DNA of 14,548 bases from Bacteroidota bacterium (GCA_005773695.1 SXHM01000084.1:1-14548), one strand, 5' to 3'; positions 6,162 through 13,902 are shown, numbered from the stretch's first letter. Translations and numbers: made by a program. Notes: generated by a model from the letters alone, not told the origin.

Positions 6162-7427
6162 TTAATACCCCACCTTCGCCACCCACTTCTCCAACCTTAA
6201 TACCACCGTTTCGTGCGGCTTCACCGTAAGCGAAATACTTCCCGGCACAACTAGCTCGCCCGTTTGTCCCTTTGTTGCTTCAGGCGAAAGAAGCCCTGCC
6301 TCTTTATGTTGCCAGACATCATTCGCTTTCCAGATGCCTTCCATGTCCAGCATTTTGGTGCTTAATTCAAACGTTTTCTCTTTCCCCGAAGTGTTTAAAA
6401 CTGCAACCGCCTTTTTTCCGTCTTCCATGTTTTTAAGATACACCCACATTTTTCCTTTCGTACTAATGAGCTTTGCCTGTTCGCCCAGCTTATCCTGATT
6501 GATGGCAATTACCTCAGGATTGGTAAGAATGGTCTTGGTTGCTTCGTTCATACTGCGCAAATCACAGCTTGCCAGCAGGGGCGAGTTGAGCATACACCAC
6601 AAACTCATTTCGCTCTGGTACTCGGTATCGCTCATGCCTTTATACATGCCCTTTGCTGAGGTGGCTTTGCCCGTTCCATAGTTGCCAACGGTAAGCATAT
6701 CGGGGTCGTTCCAGTGGCCGGGCCCTGCATATTTTTCCAAACCGCGCTGGCGTTTCAGTATTTTCATTACACTCATCATAAAAGCATTTCCTCCGCTCCA
6801 GGTATCAAAAATATCGGGAGTAGTGCGCCAGTAACTTCCGCCTGCTTTTTCGGCCCACAGCCAGGGTTTGCGTATGCCCCATTCACAAACGCTGAAAACA
6901 ATATCGCGCCCCGAATTTTTTAGTGCCGATCCCATTTTGGTGTAGCGTTCTACGGCAGCCTTGCGGCTCCAGGGTGCGTAACAATAATCGTATTTCAGCA
7001 AATCAATACCCCATTCGGCATAAGCTTTTGCATCAATTTCTTCGTAACCGAAGCCGCCAAATCTGCGTCCGCAGGTCATATTACCCGCACAGGAATAGAT
7101 GCCCAGTTTCAGTCCTTTGCTGTGAATATAATCAGCAAGGTATTTCATGCCGTGCGGAAATTTTACGCTGTCCACTAAAGGCCTGCCGTCAGCAGCCCGC
7201 ATGTCGGCATGCCAGTAATCATCAATGTTAATGTATTCATAACCTATCTTGCTCATGCCGGTGTTTAACATGGCATCGGCAATTTCCATCACAATTTTTT
7301 CGTTGATGTCAGAAGCAAAAACGTTCCAGCTATTCCATCCCATAGGCGGAGTGGGGCATAGGACTTTGTTTTGAGCAAAAACAAACGAAGGAAAAATCAG
7401 GAGTGTAAGGAGAAGTTTTTTACTCAT
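6162..7427 (-). CDS. Alpha-galactosidase, glycoside hydrolase family 27
   Basis: A 421-residue secreted enzyme that releases terminal alpha-linked galactose, or a related sugar, with retention. The signal peptide ends VFA-Q near residue 18. The GH27 barrel begins with PPMGWNSWN; YINIDDYW carries the substrate-binding Asp pair (D69, D70). LLKYDYC holds the nucleophile D147, CEWG (181-184) is the sugar-binding strand, and WRTTPDIFDTW holds the acid/base D205. These are assigned by comparison with human alpha-galactosidase A (D92/D93, D170, C202-E203, R227, D231). GPGHWNDPDML is also typical. A C-terminal antiparallel beta domain closes the protein at the usual length. The frame extends to 7499 but ATG 7427 starts the signal peptide. 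No SusC/SusD pair or other glycosidase is adjacent, so this is not an evident polysaccharide-utilisation locus. Confidence 0.93.
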   Translation of the reverse strand: MSKKLLLTLLIFPSFVFAQNKVLCPTPPMGWNSWNVFASDINEKIVMEIADAMLNTGMSKIGYEYINIDDYWHADMRAADGRPLVDSVKFPHGMKYLADYIHSKGLKLGIYSCAGNMTCGRRFGGFGYEEIDAKAYAEWGIDLLKYDYCYAPWSRKAAVERYTKMGSALKNSGRDIVFSVCEWGIRKPWLWAEKAGGSYWRTTPDIFDTWSGGNAFMMSVMKILKRQRGLEKYAGPGHWNDPDMLTVGNYGTGKATSAKGMYKGMSDTEYQSEMSLWCMLNSPLLASCDLRSMNEATKTILTNPEVIAINQDKLGEQAKLISTKGKMWVYLKNMEDGKKAVAVLNTSGKEKTFELSTKMLDMEGIWKANDVWQHKEAGLLSPEATKGQTGELVVPGSISLTVKPHETVVLRLEKWVAKVGY

Positions 7428-7474
7428 GGTTATGACTTTATTTTTATTGAATTCGTGAGAATAGTTCATACCCG

Positions 7475-7482
7475 CAAATATG
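7475..7482 (-). promoter_or_regulatory. Candidate -7 element of the alpha-galactosidase gene
   Basis: On the minus strand CATATTTG matches TAnnTTTG with one mismatch and is followed by GCGG. A TTG lies 24 nt upstream, slightly far for a -33 element. It would give a leader of about 40 nt to ATG 7427 and would make the upstream in-frame ATGs unusable. Confidence 0.3.
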
Positions 7483-7525
7483 CTCATGATTTTTAACATT
7501 TCTTAACAAGATTCAAGAATTGTGC

Positions 7526-7533
7526 TATCTTCG
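7526..7533 (+). promoter_or_regulatory. Candidate -7 element of the M43 protease operon (distal)
   Basis: TATCTTCG fits TAnnTTTG with one mismatch and is followed by TGCGCC, a common start-site context in this phylum. It would give a leader of about 80 nt before ATG 7623, whose first bases form the hairpin at 7537-7554. No clear -33 element was found. Confidence 0.3.
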
Positions 7534-7536
7534 TGC

Positions 7537-7554
7537 GCCATTGAAAAAAATGGC
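7537..7554 (+). other. Hairpin in the M43 protease leader
   Basis: GCCATT (7537-7542) and AATGGC (7549-7554) are perfect inverted repeats around the loop GAAAAA. If transcription starts just after the -7 candidate at 7526-7533, this stem-loop would sit at the 5' end of the mRNA, where it could protect the transcript. A terminator is unlikely because no T-run follows. Confidence 0.35.
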
Positions 7555-7604
7555 TAACCGCTTGTCGGACAAAGATTGCCGCCAAACGTAACTAACAGTA
7601 ATTA

Positions 7605-7612
7605 TATCTTTA
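7605..7612 (+). promoter_or_regulatory. Candidate -7 element of the first M43 gene (proximal)
   Basis: TATCTTTA lies 10 nt before ATG 7623 and fits TAnnTTTG except for the last base. It competes with the distal candidate at 7526-7533; a TTG at 7576-7578 is 26 nt upstream, too far for a good -33. Confidence 0.25.
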
Positions 7613-7622
7613 AATAACTCGA

Positions 7623-9746
7623 ATGCACTTCTCTTTTACCCGAATTACCGCTCTCGCTTTTTCCGTTTTTTTTATACTGAACAGCGCCACAGCCCAACAA
7701 ATAAACCGTTGCGCCACCGATGAAAAAGTAACGCAACATCTTTTGCAAAACCCTGAAGCATTGCAAAATTATTCCCGCATTTTTGAAAATGCTCAGTCTA
7801 TAAGACAACAGCGCGAAGCCGGACTGAGAGGCGGAGATCCCCTGCGTTATATCCCCGTTGTTTTTCACGTGATACACGAAGGCGGTACAGAAAATATTAC
7901 AAAAGAGCAGATTGAAGATCAGGTGCGCGTTTTGAACGAAGATTTTACCCGCACCAATGCCGATACAGGAAATACACGCGACATTTTTCTGCCCGTTGCT
8001 GCAAACCCCAACATCAATTTCCGTCTGGCTCAGATTGACCCTGATGGTAATTGCACCGAAGGAATTACCCGCACCTTTTCAACACAAACCAATAATGCAG
8101 GCGATAATGTAAAAGGTCTTATCTGGTGGGACAACACAAAATATCTTAACATCTGGGTTGTGCGTACCATTGAATCAGATGGAACTTCCGGAGGAGTTAC
8201 ACTTGGCTTTTCATCACTTCCCGGTTTTGGCGGTGGAGGTAATGATGGTATTGTAGTGCGTGCCGATTGTATTGGAACAATTGGAAATGTAAACCAGCAA
8301 TTAGGAGGAACAGGAAGAACCCTGACTCACGAAATAGGTCACTACTTAGGTTTGTTCCATACATTTCAGGGCGGATGTTCGGGCGGTTTCTTTGGGGAGC
8401 AGATTGACGACACACCACCTGTTGCCGAAGCAAGTTTTGGTTGCGACACCACTGCCAATACCTGTACCAACGATAACCCCGACCTGCCTGATATGATTGA
8501 AAACTACATGGACTATGCTAATGATGAGTGCATGAATTTATTTACTCTCGGACAATTAGATGTTATGAATTCAACGCTTTCCGGAACACGTGACGAATTG
8601 GTTTCGTCTGCAAACCTAATTGCTACGGGAACTGACGGAACACCTGCCGTTGCCTGCGCACCAGTTGCCGATTTTTATGCTGAAAATACCATGGTTTGTG
8701 AAGGCGATGTGGTAAACTTTACTGATAATTCATACAACGGAATTATTGATACCCGAGCATGGAGTTTCCCAACAGGTAATCCTACAAGTTCAGGAAGCAC
8801 TTCACCAAATATTCAGTTCAATACTTCCGGCTTTCATAATGTTTCGCTCACTGTTTCCAACACACAGGGTAACGACTCTAAAACAATCAACTCCTATATT
8901 TATGTAAGCCCGGAAAATGCCACCATCAGTAACTGGCAGTACTTTGAGGGCTTTGAGGGTGACAACAGCAACAATGAGTGGCTGATATTTAACGAAGGAA
9001 ATGTTACCACCACCTGGCAGCAGGTTTCTACTGCAGCTTACTCCGGTTCAAAGTGCATGAAAATCTCAAATTTCACTGGAAACACTTCGGGCGCAATTGA
9101 TGCCTTGGTTTTTCCGTCTATTGATTTTACACAATTCAGTACACCGCCAACATTGAGATTTAAATTAGCTAATGCACAGCGCCCGGGCTCACAATTTACA
9201 AGTGCCAGCGAAGACAGATTAAAAGTGATGATTTCAACCAACTGCGGAAAAACATGGCAAACGCGTTACAACAAAGCCGGTGCTGATCTTTCAACTGCAG
9301 GAACATCAAATTCTTCATTTACTCCCAGCTCACAAGGTCAGTGGGAAGAAATATCGGTTAACCTGAGCAGTTTTGCAGCACAGGACAATGTGCTTATTAA
9401 GTTTGAAGCTACCAGTGATGGGGGTAACAACCTATATATTGATGATATTAATCTTACAGGACCTGTAGGAGTTGAAGAAATGATTTCAGAAAACAGTTTC
9501 AACGTTTTCCCGAATCCTTCTGAGAGCACTGTTTTTGTAAATTTTTATCTTAACGTTGATGATATTGTTGAGCTTTCAGTAAACGACATTACCGGAAAAA
9601 CAATTAACACCATTATCAACTCAAAGTTGAACAAAGGAGCACACTCGATTGTTATTAATAAAAATGAACTAAACGCTTCAGGAATTTATTTCCTGAGTTT
9701 GAAAACAACTAATTCAATCATCGTTCGCAAAATTTTATTTTTCTAA
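7623..9746 (+). CDS. M43 family (pappalysin-type) zinc metalloprotease with PKD-like domain and T9SS sorting domain, copy 1
   Basis: A 707-residue secreted protease. The signal peptide ends ATA-Q at residue 24. A short propeptide-like stretch precedes the catalytic domain (about 74-330), which begins YIPVVFHVIHEGG and has the metzincin zinc site HEIGHYLGLFH at 236-246 (ligands H236, H240, H246; catalytic E237) and the Met-turn NYMDY with M296. Cysteines at 252, 274, 281 and 303 probably form the disulfides of the cytophagalysin/ulilysin group. A PKD-like domain follows (about 344-430), then a jelly-roll-like domain (about 437-612) with DRLKVMISTNCGKTW and LYIDDINL. A T9SS type A sorting domain (about 620-707) starts with the motif NVFPNP. 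It would be released or attached at the cell surface after sorting-domain cleavage. The paralogous copy 2 starts 5 bp downstream. Confidence 0.93.
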   Translation: MHFSFTRITALAFSVFFILNSATAQQINRCATDEKVTQHLLQNPEALQNYSRIFENAQSIRQQREAGLRGGDPLRYIPVVFHVIHEGGTENITKEQIEDQVRVLNEDFTRTNADTGNTRDIFLPVAANPNINFRLAQIDPDGNCTEGITRTFSTQTNNAGDNVKGLIWWDNTKYLNIWVVRTIESDGTSGGVTLGFSSLPGFGGGGNDGIVVRADCIGTIGNVNQQLGGTGRTLTHEIGHYLGLFHTFQGGCSGGFFGEQIDDTPPVAEASFGCDTTANTCTNDNPDLPDMIENYMDYANDECMNLFTLGQLDVMNSTLSGTRDELVSSANLIATGTDGTPAVACAPVADFYAENTMVCEGDVVNFTDNSYNGIIDTRAWSFPTGNPTSSGSTSPNIQFNTSGFHNVSLTVSNTQGNDSKTINSYIYVSPENATISNWQYFEGFEGDNSNNEWLIFNEGNVTTTWQQVSTAAYSGSKCMKISNFTGNTSGAIDALVFPSIDFTQFSTPPTLRFKLANAQRPGSQFTSASEDRLKVMISTNCGKTWQTRYNKAGADLSTAGTSNSSFTPSSQGQWEEISVNLSSFAAQDNVLIKFEATSDGGNNLYIDDINLTGPVGVEEMISENSFNVFPNPSESTVFVNFYLNVDDIVELSVNDITGKTINTIINSKLNKGAHSIVINKNELNASGIYFLSLKTTNSIIVRKILFF

Positions 9747-9751
9747 TACAA

Positions 9752-11815
9752 ATGCAATTCAAAATCATCTTATCATCGGCAATTGTTGCTGCTTTTGCTT
9801 TTACTACAAACATTTCTTTTGCTCAGGAACAAACCCGTTGCGGTATTGACTACAACTATTCAATAAAAGCAGGAGAAAATCCTGCCGTTGCAGCCGAACG
9901 TGAGGCCTTTCGTCAGCAACGCGCTCATGCAGATGCTAATCCGATTGAAAACCGATCAGCTACACGAATTATTCCGGTAGTATTTCACGTGTTGCACCAA
10001 AATGGATCTGAGAATATCTCAAAGGAACAAATACAATCAGCCATCACACAATTAAATCAGGATTTCAGTTTAACCAATTCAGATGCAGGAAATCTGCGCT
10101 CAATATTTACTTCTGTTCAGGCAAATGCCGAAATTGAATTTCGTCTGGCTAATAAAGACCCGCAAGGAAACTGTACTGATGGAATTGTGCGCATTTATTC
10201 AACCTATACAAATGGCGGTGATGATGAAGACATTAAAAGCGTTAGCCGCTGGCCCAATACAAAATATCTTAACATCTGGGTAATAAAAACCATTCCCGGT
10301 GACGAACCCGGATTTGTAACATTGGGCTATGCCTACCTTCCCGATGTGGTATTTTGGGGGCCCGAACTGGACGGAATAGTTATGCGCAGCGACCGTGTAG
10401 GAACCATTGGTACCAGCCCGGGATCAGGTAGAACTCTTACCCACGAAATCGGTCACTACCTCGGACTTGACCATACGTTTGAAGGAGGTTGTCAGGGAAG
10501 CGGTGATGGAGTTAGTGATACACCCAAAGCTGCGGATGCAAATTTCGGTTGCGATTTCAATACAAATTCCTGTACCAACGAAAACCCTGATAAACCTGAT
10601 ATGATTGAGAATTACATGGACTACTCCAATGATAATTGTCAGGTTGCCTTTACCAACGGACAAAAAAATGTATTCACCAATACATTCTCACAATACCGCT
10701 CAACATTGATTTCAAACGGTAACTTAATTGCAACAGGAACCAATGATTTGAATTTGGATGTGTGCGCTCCAACAGCATCATTTGCGGCAAATGTTCTAAC
10801 TATCTGTGAAGGAGGAAGCATTACATACACCGATGATTCATGGGGCGGTGATGCAACTTCATGGGATTGGAGTTTCCCGGGAGGAACACCATCAACCTCA
10901 ACCGATCAAAATCCTACCATTACCTATAATACCGCAGGCACATATAGTGCTACACTTGTTGCAGGCAACATTAGCGGTGATGATACTTTTACCCGCACCA
11001 ATTATGTAAATGTGAGCGGTGATGCTATGTACAATTCACAATTTTACAGCGAAGGTTTTGAATCTGCTTCCGGCTTTTCAAACGATTGGACTGTTATAAA
11101 TTATGCAACAACCTATACGTGGGATAGAAATACTTCATACAAATATTCAGGTGCAGCTTCGGTTAGAATGAATAACTATTCCAACACGGCAGGGGAAGTA
11201 GATGACCTTATTAGTCCGAGTTATAACCTGAGTATGGTAAACGAACCAACTATGACTTTTAAATATGCTTTTGCACAACGCACTACCGATAATACCGACA
11301 GATTGCGTGTGCAGGTTTCAACCAACTGTGGCGAAACATGGTCAACACGATGGGTAAAATCAAACGAAGCATTAGGAACTGTTACCGCGCAGAATGGACC
11401 GCTTTACCCTTCGCAACAAAGCCAATGGCAAGAAGTGGAAGTTAGTATACCAACCAATGTTGCAGCCTCAGATAATGTGCGTTTTAAATTTGAATTTACT
11501 TGTGGTGGCGGAAATTTTCTTTACATAGACGATATTAATATTACAGGCTCTGTGGGCATTAGCGAAGCACAACAGGCGGGAATTTCAGTTTATCCCAATC
11601 CGGCAACAAATGTTGTAACTGTTGAGTTGGCAAATGAAATGCGCAATGTAAAAGCAGAAATAAGAAGCATTACAGGACAGGTTATTTCTTTATCATCAAT
11701 TACAAATCAGAAATCAACACTTGATATTTCTAATCTGAGTTCAGGCATATATTTCCTGCGTTTGTTTTCTGAAAATCTGGATGTAACGGAAAAGATTGTA
11801 GTAGCAGAAAAATAG
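9752..11815 (+). CDS. M43 family zinc metalloprotease with PKD domain and T9SS sorting domain, copy 2
   Basis: A 687-residue tandem paralogue of the preceding protein with the same domain order. The signal peptide ends SFA-Q at residue 24. The catalytic domain (about 70-325) carries HEIGHYLGLDH at 231-241 (H231, H235, H241; E232) and the Met-turn NYMDY with M289. The disulfide cysteines are conserved (247, 267, 274, 296), but C216 of copy 1 is replaced by Arg. A PKD domain (about 338-423) is more canonical than in copy 1 (WDWSFPGG.P). Next come a jelly-roll-like domain (about 428-600) and a T9SS type A sorting domain with SVYPNP, ending in KIVVAEK. Only 5 bp separate it from copy 1, so the two are almost certainly co-transcribed and perhaps translationally coupled. 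Cleavage specificity (arginine or other, in M43) cannot be read from the sequence. Confidence 0.93.
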   Translation: MQFKIILSSAIVAAFAFTTNISFAQEQTRCGIDYNYSIKAGENPAVAAEREAFRQQRAHADANPIENRSATRIIPVVFHVLHQNGSENISKEQIQSAITQLNQDFSLTNSDAGNLRSIFTSVQANAEIEFRLANKDPQGNCTDGIVRIYSTYTNGGDDEDIKSVSRWPNTKYLNIWVIKTIPGDEPGFVTLGYAYLPDVVFWGPELDGIVMRSDRVGTIGTSPGSGRTLTHEIGHYLGLDHTFEGGCQGSGDGVSDTPKAADANFGCDFNTNSCTNENPDKPDMIENYMDYSNDNCQVAFTNGQKNVFTNTFSQYRSTLISNGNLIATGTNDLNLDVCAPTASFAANVLTICEGGSITYTDDSWGGDATSWDWSFPGGTPSTSTDQNPTITYNTAGTYSATLVAGNISGDDTFTRTNYVNVSGDAMYNSQFYSEGFESASGFSNDWTVINYATTYTWDRNTSYKYSGAASVRMNNYSNTAGEVDDLISPSYNLSMVNEPTMTFKYAFAQRTTDNTDRLRVQVSTNCGETWSTRWVKSNEALGTVTAQNGPLYPSQQSQWQEVEVSIPTNVAASDNVRFKFEFTCGGGNFLYIDDINITGSVGISEAQQAGISVYPNPATNVVTVELANEMRNVKAEIRSITGQVISLSSITNQKSTLDISNLSSGIYFLRLFSENLDVTEKIVVAEK

Positions 11816-11829
11816 TTTCTTCTACTTAT

Positions 11830-11837
11830 TATCTTTA
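11830..11837 (+). promoter_or_regulatory. Candidate -7 element before the SGNH gene
   Basis: TATCTTTA lies 14 nt before the TTG start at 11852 and fits TAnnTTTG except for the last base. It falls in the 36-bp gap after the second M43 gene, so the SGNH gene may have its own start in addition to read-through. No -33 TTG at the proper spacing is seen. Confidence 0.25.
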
Positions 11838-11851
11838 CCTGAAAAAACAGC

Positions 11852-13054
11852 TTGCAAATCTCCAGTCGGATATTCGGGTTAATACTAATTGTCTTTGCAA
11901 TTGCACTTATTGAATGGGCGTTTGAATTTGTTTTCCCTTCAGAACGCGAAGTAGATTATTTTATCCGCTTTCTTGTTGTAATAACAGATGTTTTATTTCT
12001 TATTCCGGTTATTATTTATTTGCTTTTTTCTGTTTCGGCAACACAATTTCCGAGGTTATCTGCTTTCTATTTCGGCATGTTTGTTTCGTTTGTGATTTTC
12101 TGTTGTGCCGAATTCGGCACTCGTTATTATTTCAAACATTTTTACAAACCGCCATTCAAAGATATAACCAAATGGAATCCTCAGCCAACTGTCCCTGACA
12201 GCTTGTTTGCTTATCGGCTTCCCCCAAATAAAACTATCAATCATCGCTACCTTTTTAATGATAGTTTGATATACGAACAGAACTATAAAATTGATTCGTT
12301 TTCAAGAAGAGAAACACATGCAGATACAATAGCAAAAGATAAATTTATTGCAGTTGCAGGTTGCTCGTTTGCTTTTGGGTATGGAGTAAAAGATTATGAA
12401 ACATTATCCTATTTCCTGCAACAACAAATGCCGGGATATGAAGCTTACAACTATGGAGTCTCGGGTTACGGAACACAGCATTTGTTATTACAGACGAGAG
12501 AAAAAATAACATCCAAAGAAATAAAACAGAAACAAGGAGTCCTGGTTTATTTTTTCATTGACAATCATCTTAACCGTTTAGTTGGTTCGCGCAGAATCAT
12601 AAAACTCTGGGGAGAAAACTTTCCGTATTTCTTTTTGGATAATGATAAAAAACCACATCAGAATGGCACCTTCAAAACAGGCAGAAAGTGGAAAACGCTT
12701 TTCTACAAAGTACTTACCAATAGTGCTATAGTTGATATTCTGGATTTGGAAATTCCTTTGAGCATCAGCGTTGATGATTTTAAATTGGCAGCAACTGTAA
12801 TCAAAGAAAGCAAAAAGGAATTTGAGAAAAACTTTCCGGGCTCACAATTCGTGGTGCTGTTTTGTCCGGGGTCAAAATGCTCAGTAGAATTGGCTGCGCT
12901 GCTTGCCAAACGCGATATTGATTTTGTGGATTATTCTCAGTTGTTTGATATTAACTCAAAGGAATACCGCAGCCATTTCAGCGACCCGCACCCGAATGGG
13001 AAAGCGTATAAGGAGATTGCAAAGAAATTAAGTTTGTATTTGATTCAAAACTAA
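11852..13054 (+). CDS. Membrane-anchored SGNH hydrolase-like protein
   Basis: A 400-residue protein with three N-terminal transmembrane segments (about 7-28, 37-60 and 70-86) and a soluble SGNH-like domain. Block I is VAGCSFAFGYGV: the catalytic Ser172 is present but the usual Asp of GDS is Cys171. Block II is probably G205 in NYGVSGYGTQH, block III N238 in FFIDNHLNR, and block V D378/H380 in SDPHPNGKAY, so the catalytic set appears complete. SGNH members are esterases, lipases or O-acetyl transfer/removal enzymes; membrane anchoring suggests action on envelope or surface glycans, which is inference. The start codon is TTG at 11852: an in-frame TGA lies just upstream at 11840-11842 and the first internal Met (residue 76) would remove two transmembrane segments. 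It lies 36 bp after the second M43 protease. Confidence 0.82.
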   Translation: MQISSRIFGLILIVFAIALIEWAFEFVFPSEREVDYFIRFLVVITDVLFLIPVIIYLLFSVSATQFPRLSAFYFGMFVSFVIFCCAEFGTRYYFKHFYKPPFKDITKWNPQPTVPDSLFAYRLPPNKTINHRYLFNDSLIYEQNYKIDSFSRRETHADTIAKDKFIAVAGCSFAFGYGVKDYETLSYFLQQQMPGYEAYNYGVSGYGTQHLLLQTREKITSKEIKQKQGVLVYFFIDNHLNRLVGSRRIIKLWGENFPYFFLDNDKKPHQNGTFKTGRKWKTLFYKVLTNSAIVDILDLEIPLSISVDDFKLAATVIKESKKEFEKNFPGSQFVVLFCPGSKCSVELAALLAKRDIDFVDYSQLFDINSKEYRSHFSDPHPNGKAYKEIAKKLSLYLIQN

Positions 13055-13067
13055 GAGCACTATTCTC

Positions 13068-13080
13068 GCCAATCCTTGGC
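13068..13080. terminator. Short hairpin between convergent genes
   Basis: GCCAA and TTGGC form a perfect 5-bp inverted repeat with a 3-base loop, in the 38-bp gap between the SGNH and pirin stop codons. It could terminate either transcript, but no T-run follows on either strand, so the call is weak. Confidence 0.25.
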
Positions 13081-13092
13081 ACAGGGGTTGGG

Positions 13093-13842
13093 TTAAATAT
13101 ACATTTCTGCATAAGTCCTGTATCTTGGACTTAGAGGCGTTTCAATTACAAATAATTTACTTTCAACAGAAGAAGAAATTTCAACGCTTTCTAAATTTTT
13201 AATAATTGCATAATCGCCCTTTTTCATCAGGTTATTTTCTGCCAGAACAGTACCGCTTACAACAAATATGGAATAAACAGAATCCTTGTCGAGTGGTAAT
13301 TTGTGATGGCCTTCATTCAGCGTAAATTCTTTTATTGACACACCCTCGGTATCCATTTGCAATGGCGAATTTTCTCCTTTGAATGTTTTAATCGTCATTC
13401 CATTTTCTTTTGTAATCGGAAATTCTGCATCTTGGTAATCGTTATAAGTGGCTGGTTTCATCAATGTTTTTTCAATGTTCGGGTCAAACCATATTTGAAA
13501 AATTTCTGACTCAGCATTTAATTTTTCGGCATGAGAAATTCCGTTTCCGGCACGGATGATTTGTGCATCGCCTTTCTTTAATGGTTTCCAGCCGCGCAGT
13601 TTACTGTCGTAATGTTCAATATCGCCTTCCAACACAAATGATAAAATCTCAAAACCTTTATGCGGATGTTCTCCTATCAAACTTCCTTTGTCGCTCCAGG
13701 CATGTGCCCAGTAAAATAGATTAGAATAAGGTTTTACACCACCGCCATCCTGTGGAAAGCCTATTGGTTTTTTCTCCATGATTGCACCACCGTTAAACTG
13801 ACCATTGGCCTGTATTTCTTTTGGAACAATTGTTATTGCCAT
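13093..13842 (-). CDS. Pirin family protein
   Basis: A 249-residue bicupin. The N-terminal cupin contains GEHPHKGFEILSFVLEG and GNGISHAE. The four metal ligands are H59, H61, H104 and E106, in the same spacing as H56, H58, H101 and E103 of human pirin, so the iron-binding site is complete. The C-terminal cupin (about 130-249) is shorter and lacks obvious ligands. Some bacterial pirins have quercetin 2,3-dioxygenase activity; others act as redox-sensing partners, and the sequence does not decide. The ATG at 13842 gives a normal start. The gene is divergent from the isomerase-like and aldo/keto reductase genes, and the shared 93-bp region contains a strong palindrome that could be a repressor site for both directions. 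The regulator itself is not in the window. Confidence 0.93.
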   Translation of the reverse strand: MAITIVPKEIQANGQFNGGAIMEKKPIGFPQDGGGVKPYSNLFYWAHAWSDKGSLIGEHPHKGFEILSFVLEGDIEHYDSKLRGWKPLKKGDAQIIRAGNGISHAEKLNAESEIFQIWFDPNIEKTLMKPATYNDYQDAEFPITKENGMTIKTFKGENSPLQMDTEGVSIKEFTLNEGHHKLPLDKDSVYSIFVVSGTVLAENNLMKKGDYAIIKNLESVEISSSVESKLFVIETPLSPRYRTYAEMYI

Positions 13843-13865
13843 TTGTTATATATTGAAGTTTATTC

Positions 13866-13896
13866 TGTGTAATGCAAATTAATTGAATTAAATTTG
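13866..13896 (+). promoter_or_regulatory. Candidate promoter for the isomerase-like gene
   Basis: A perfect -7 element TAAATTTG (13889-13896) follows TGTG (13866-13869, one mismatch to TTTG) with a 19-nt spacer. Transcription would start near 13903 and leave about 33 nt before ATG 13936. The element lies inside the palindrome at 13869-13902. A minus-strand counterpart for pirin (TTAATTTG, 13882-13875) has one mismatch and no good -33. Confidence 0.5.
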
Positions 13897-13902
13897 CATT
13901 AC
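13869..13902. promoter_or_regulatory. 34-bp palindrome, probable operator
   Basis: Perfect 12-bp inverted arms, GTAATGCAAATT (13869-13880) and AATTTGCATTAC (13891-13902), flank a 10-bp AT-rich centre (13881-13890). The right arm and centre cover the -7 element of the isomerase-like gene, so a bound dimeric repressor would block it; the pirin side begins 26 bp away. It is not followed by a T-run and lies between divergent starts, so a terminator is excluded. Confidence 0.6.

Noticed and set aside
7562..7572. Near-palindrome TTGTC-G-GACAA
   Set aside because: The arms are 5 bp with a one-base centre, which cannot form a hairpin and is expected by chance at this length.
10083..11009. Short frames overlapping the second M43 gene
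   Set aside because: They are out-of-frame translations of a protein with clear catalytic and sorting motifs, and their composition is unconvincing.
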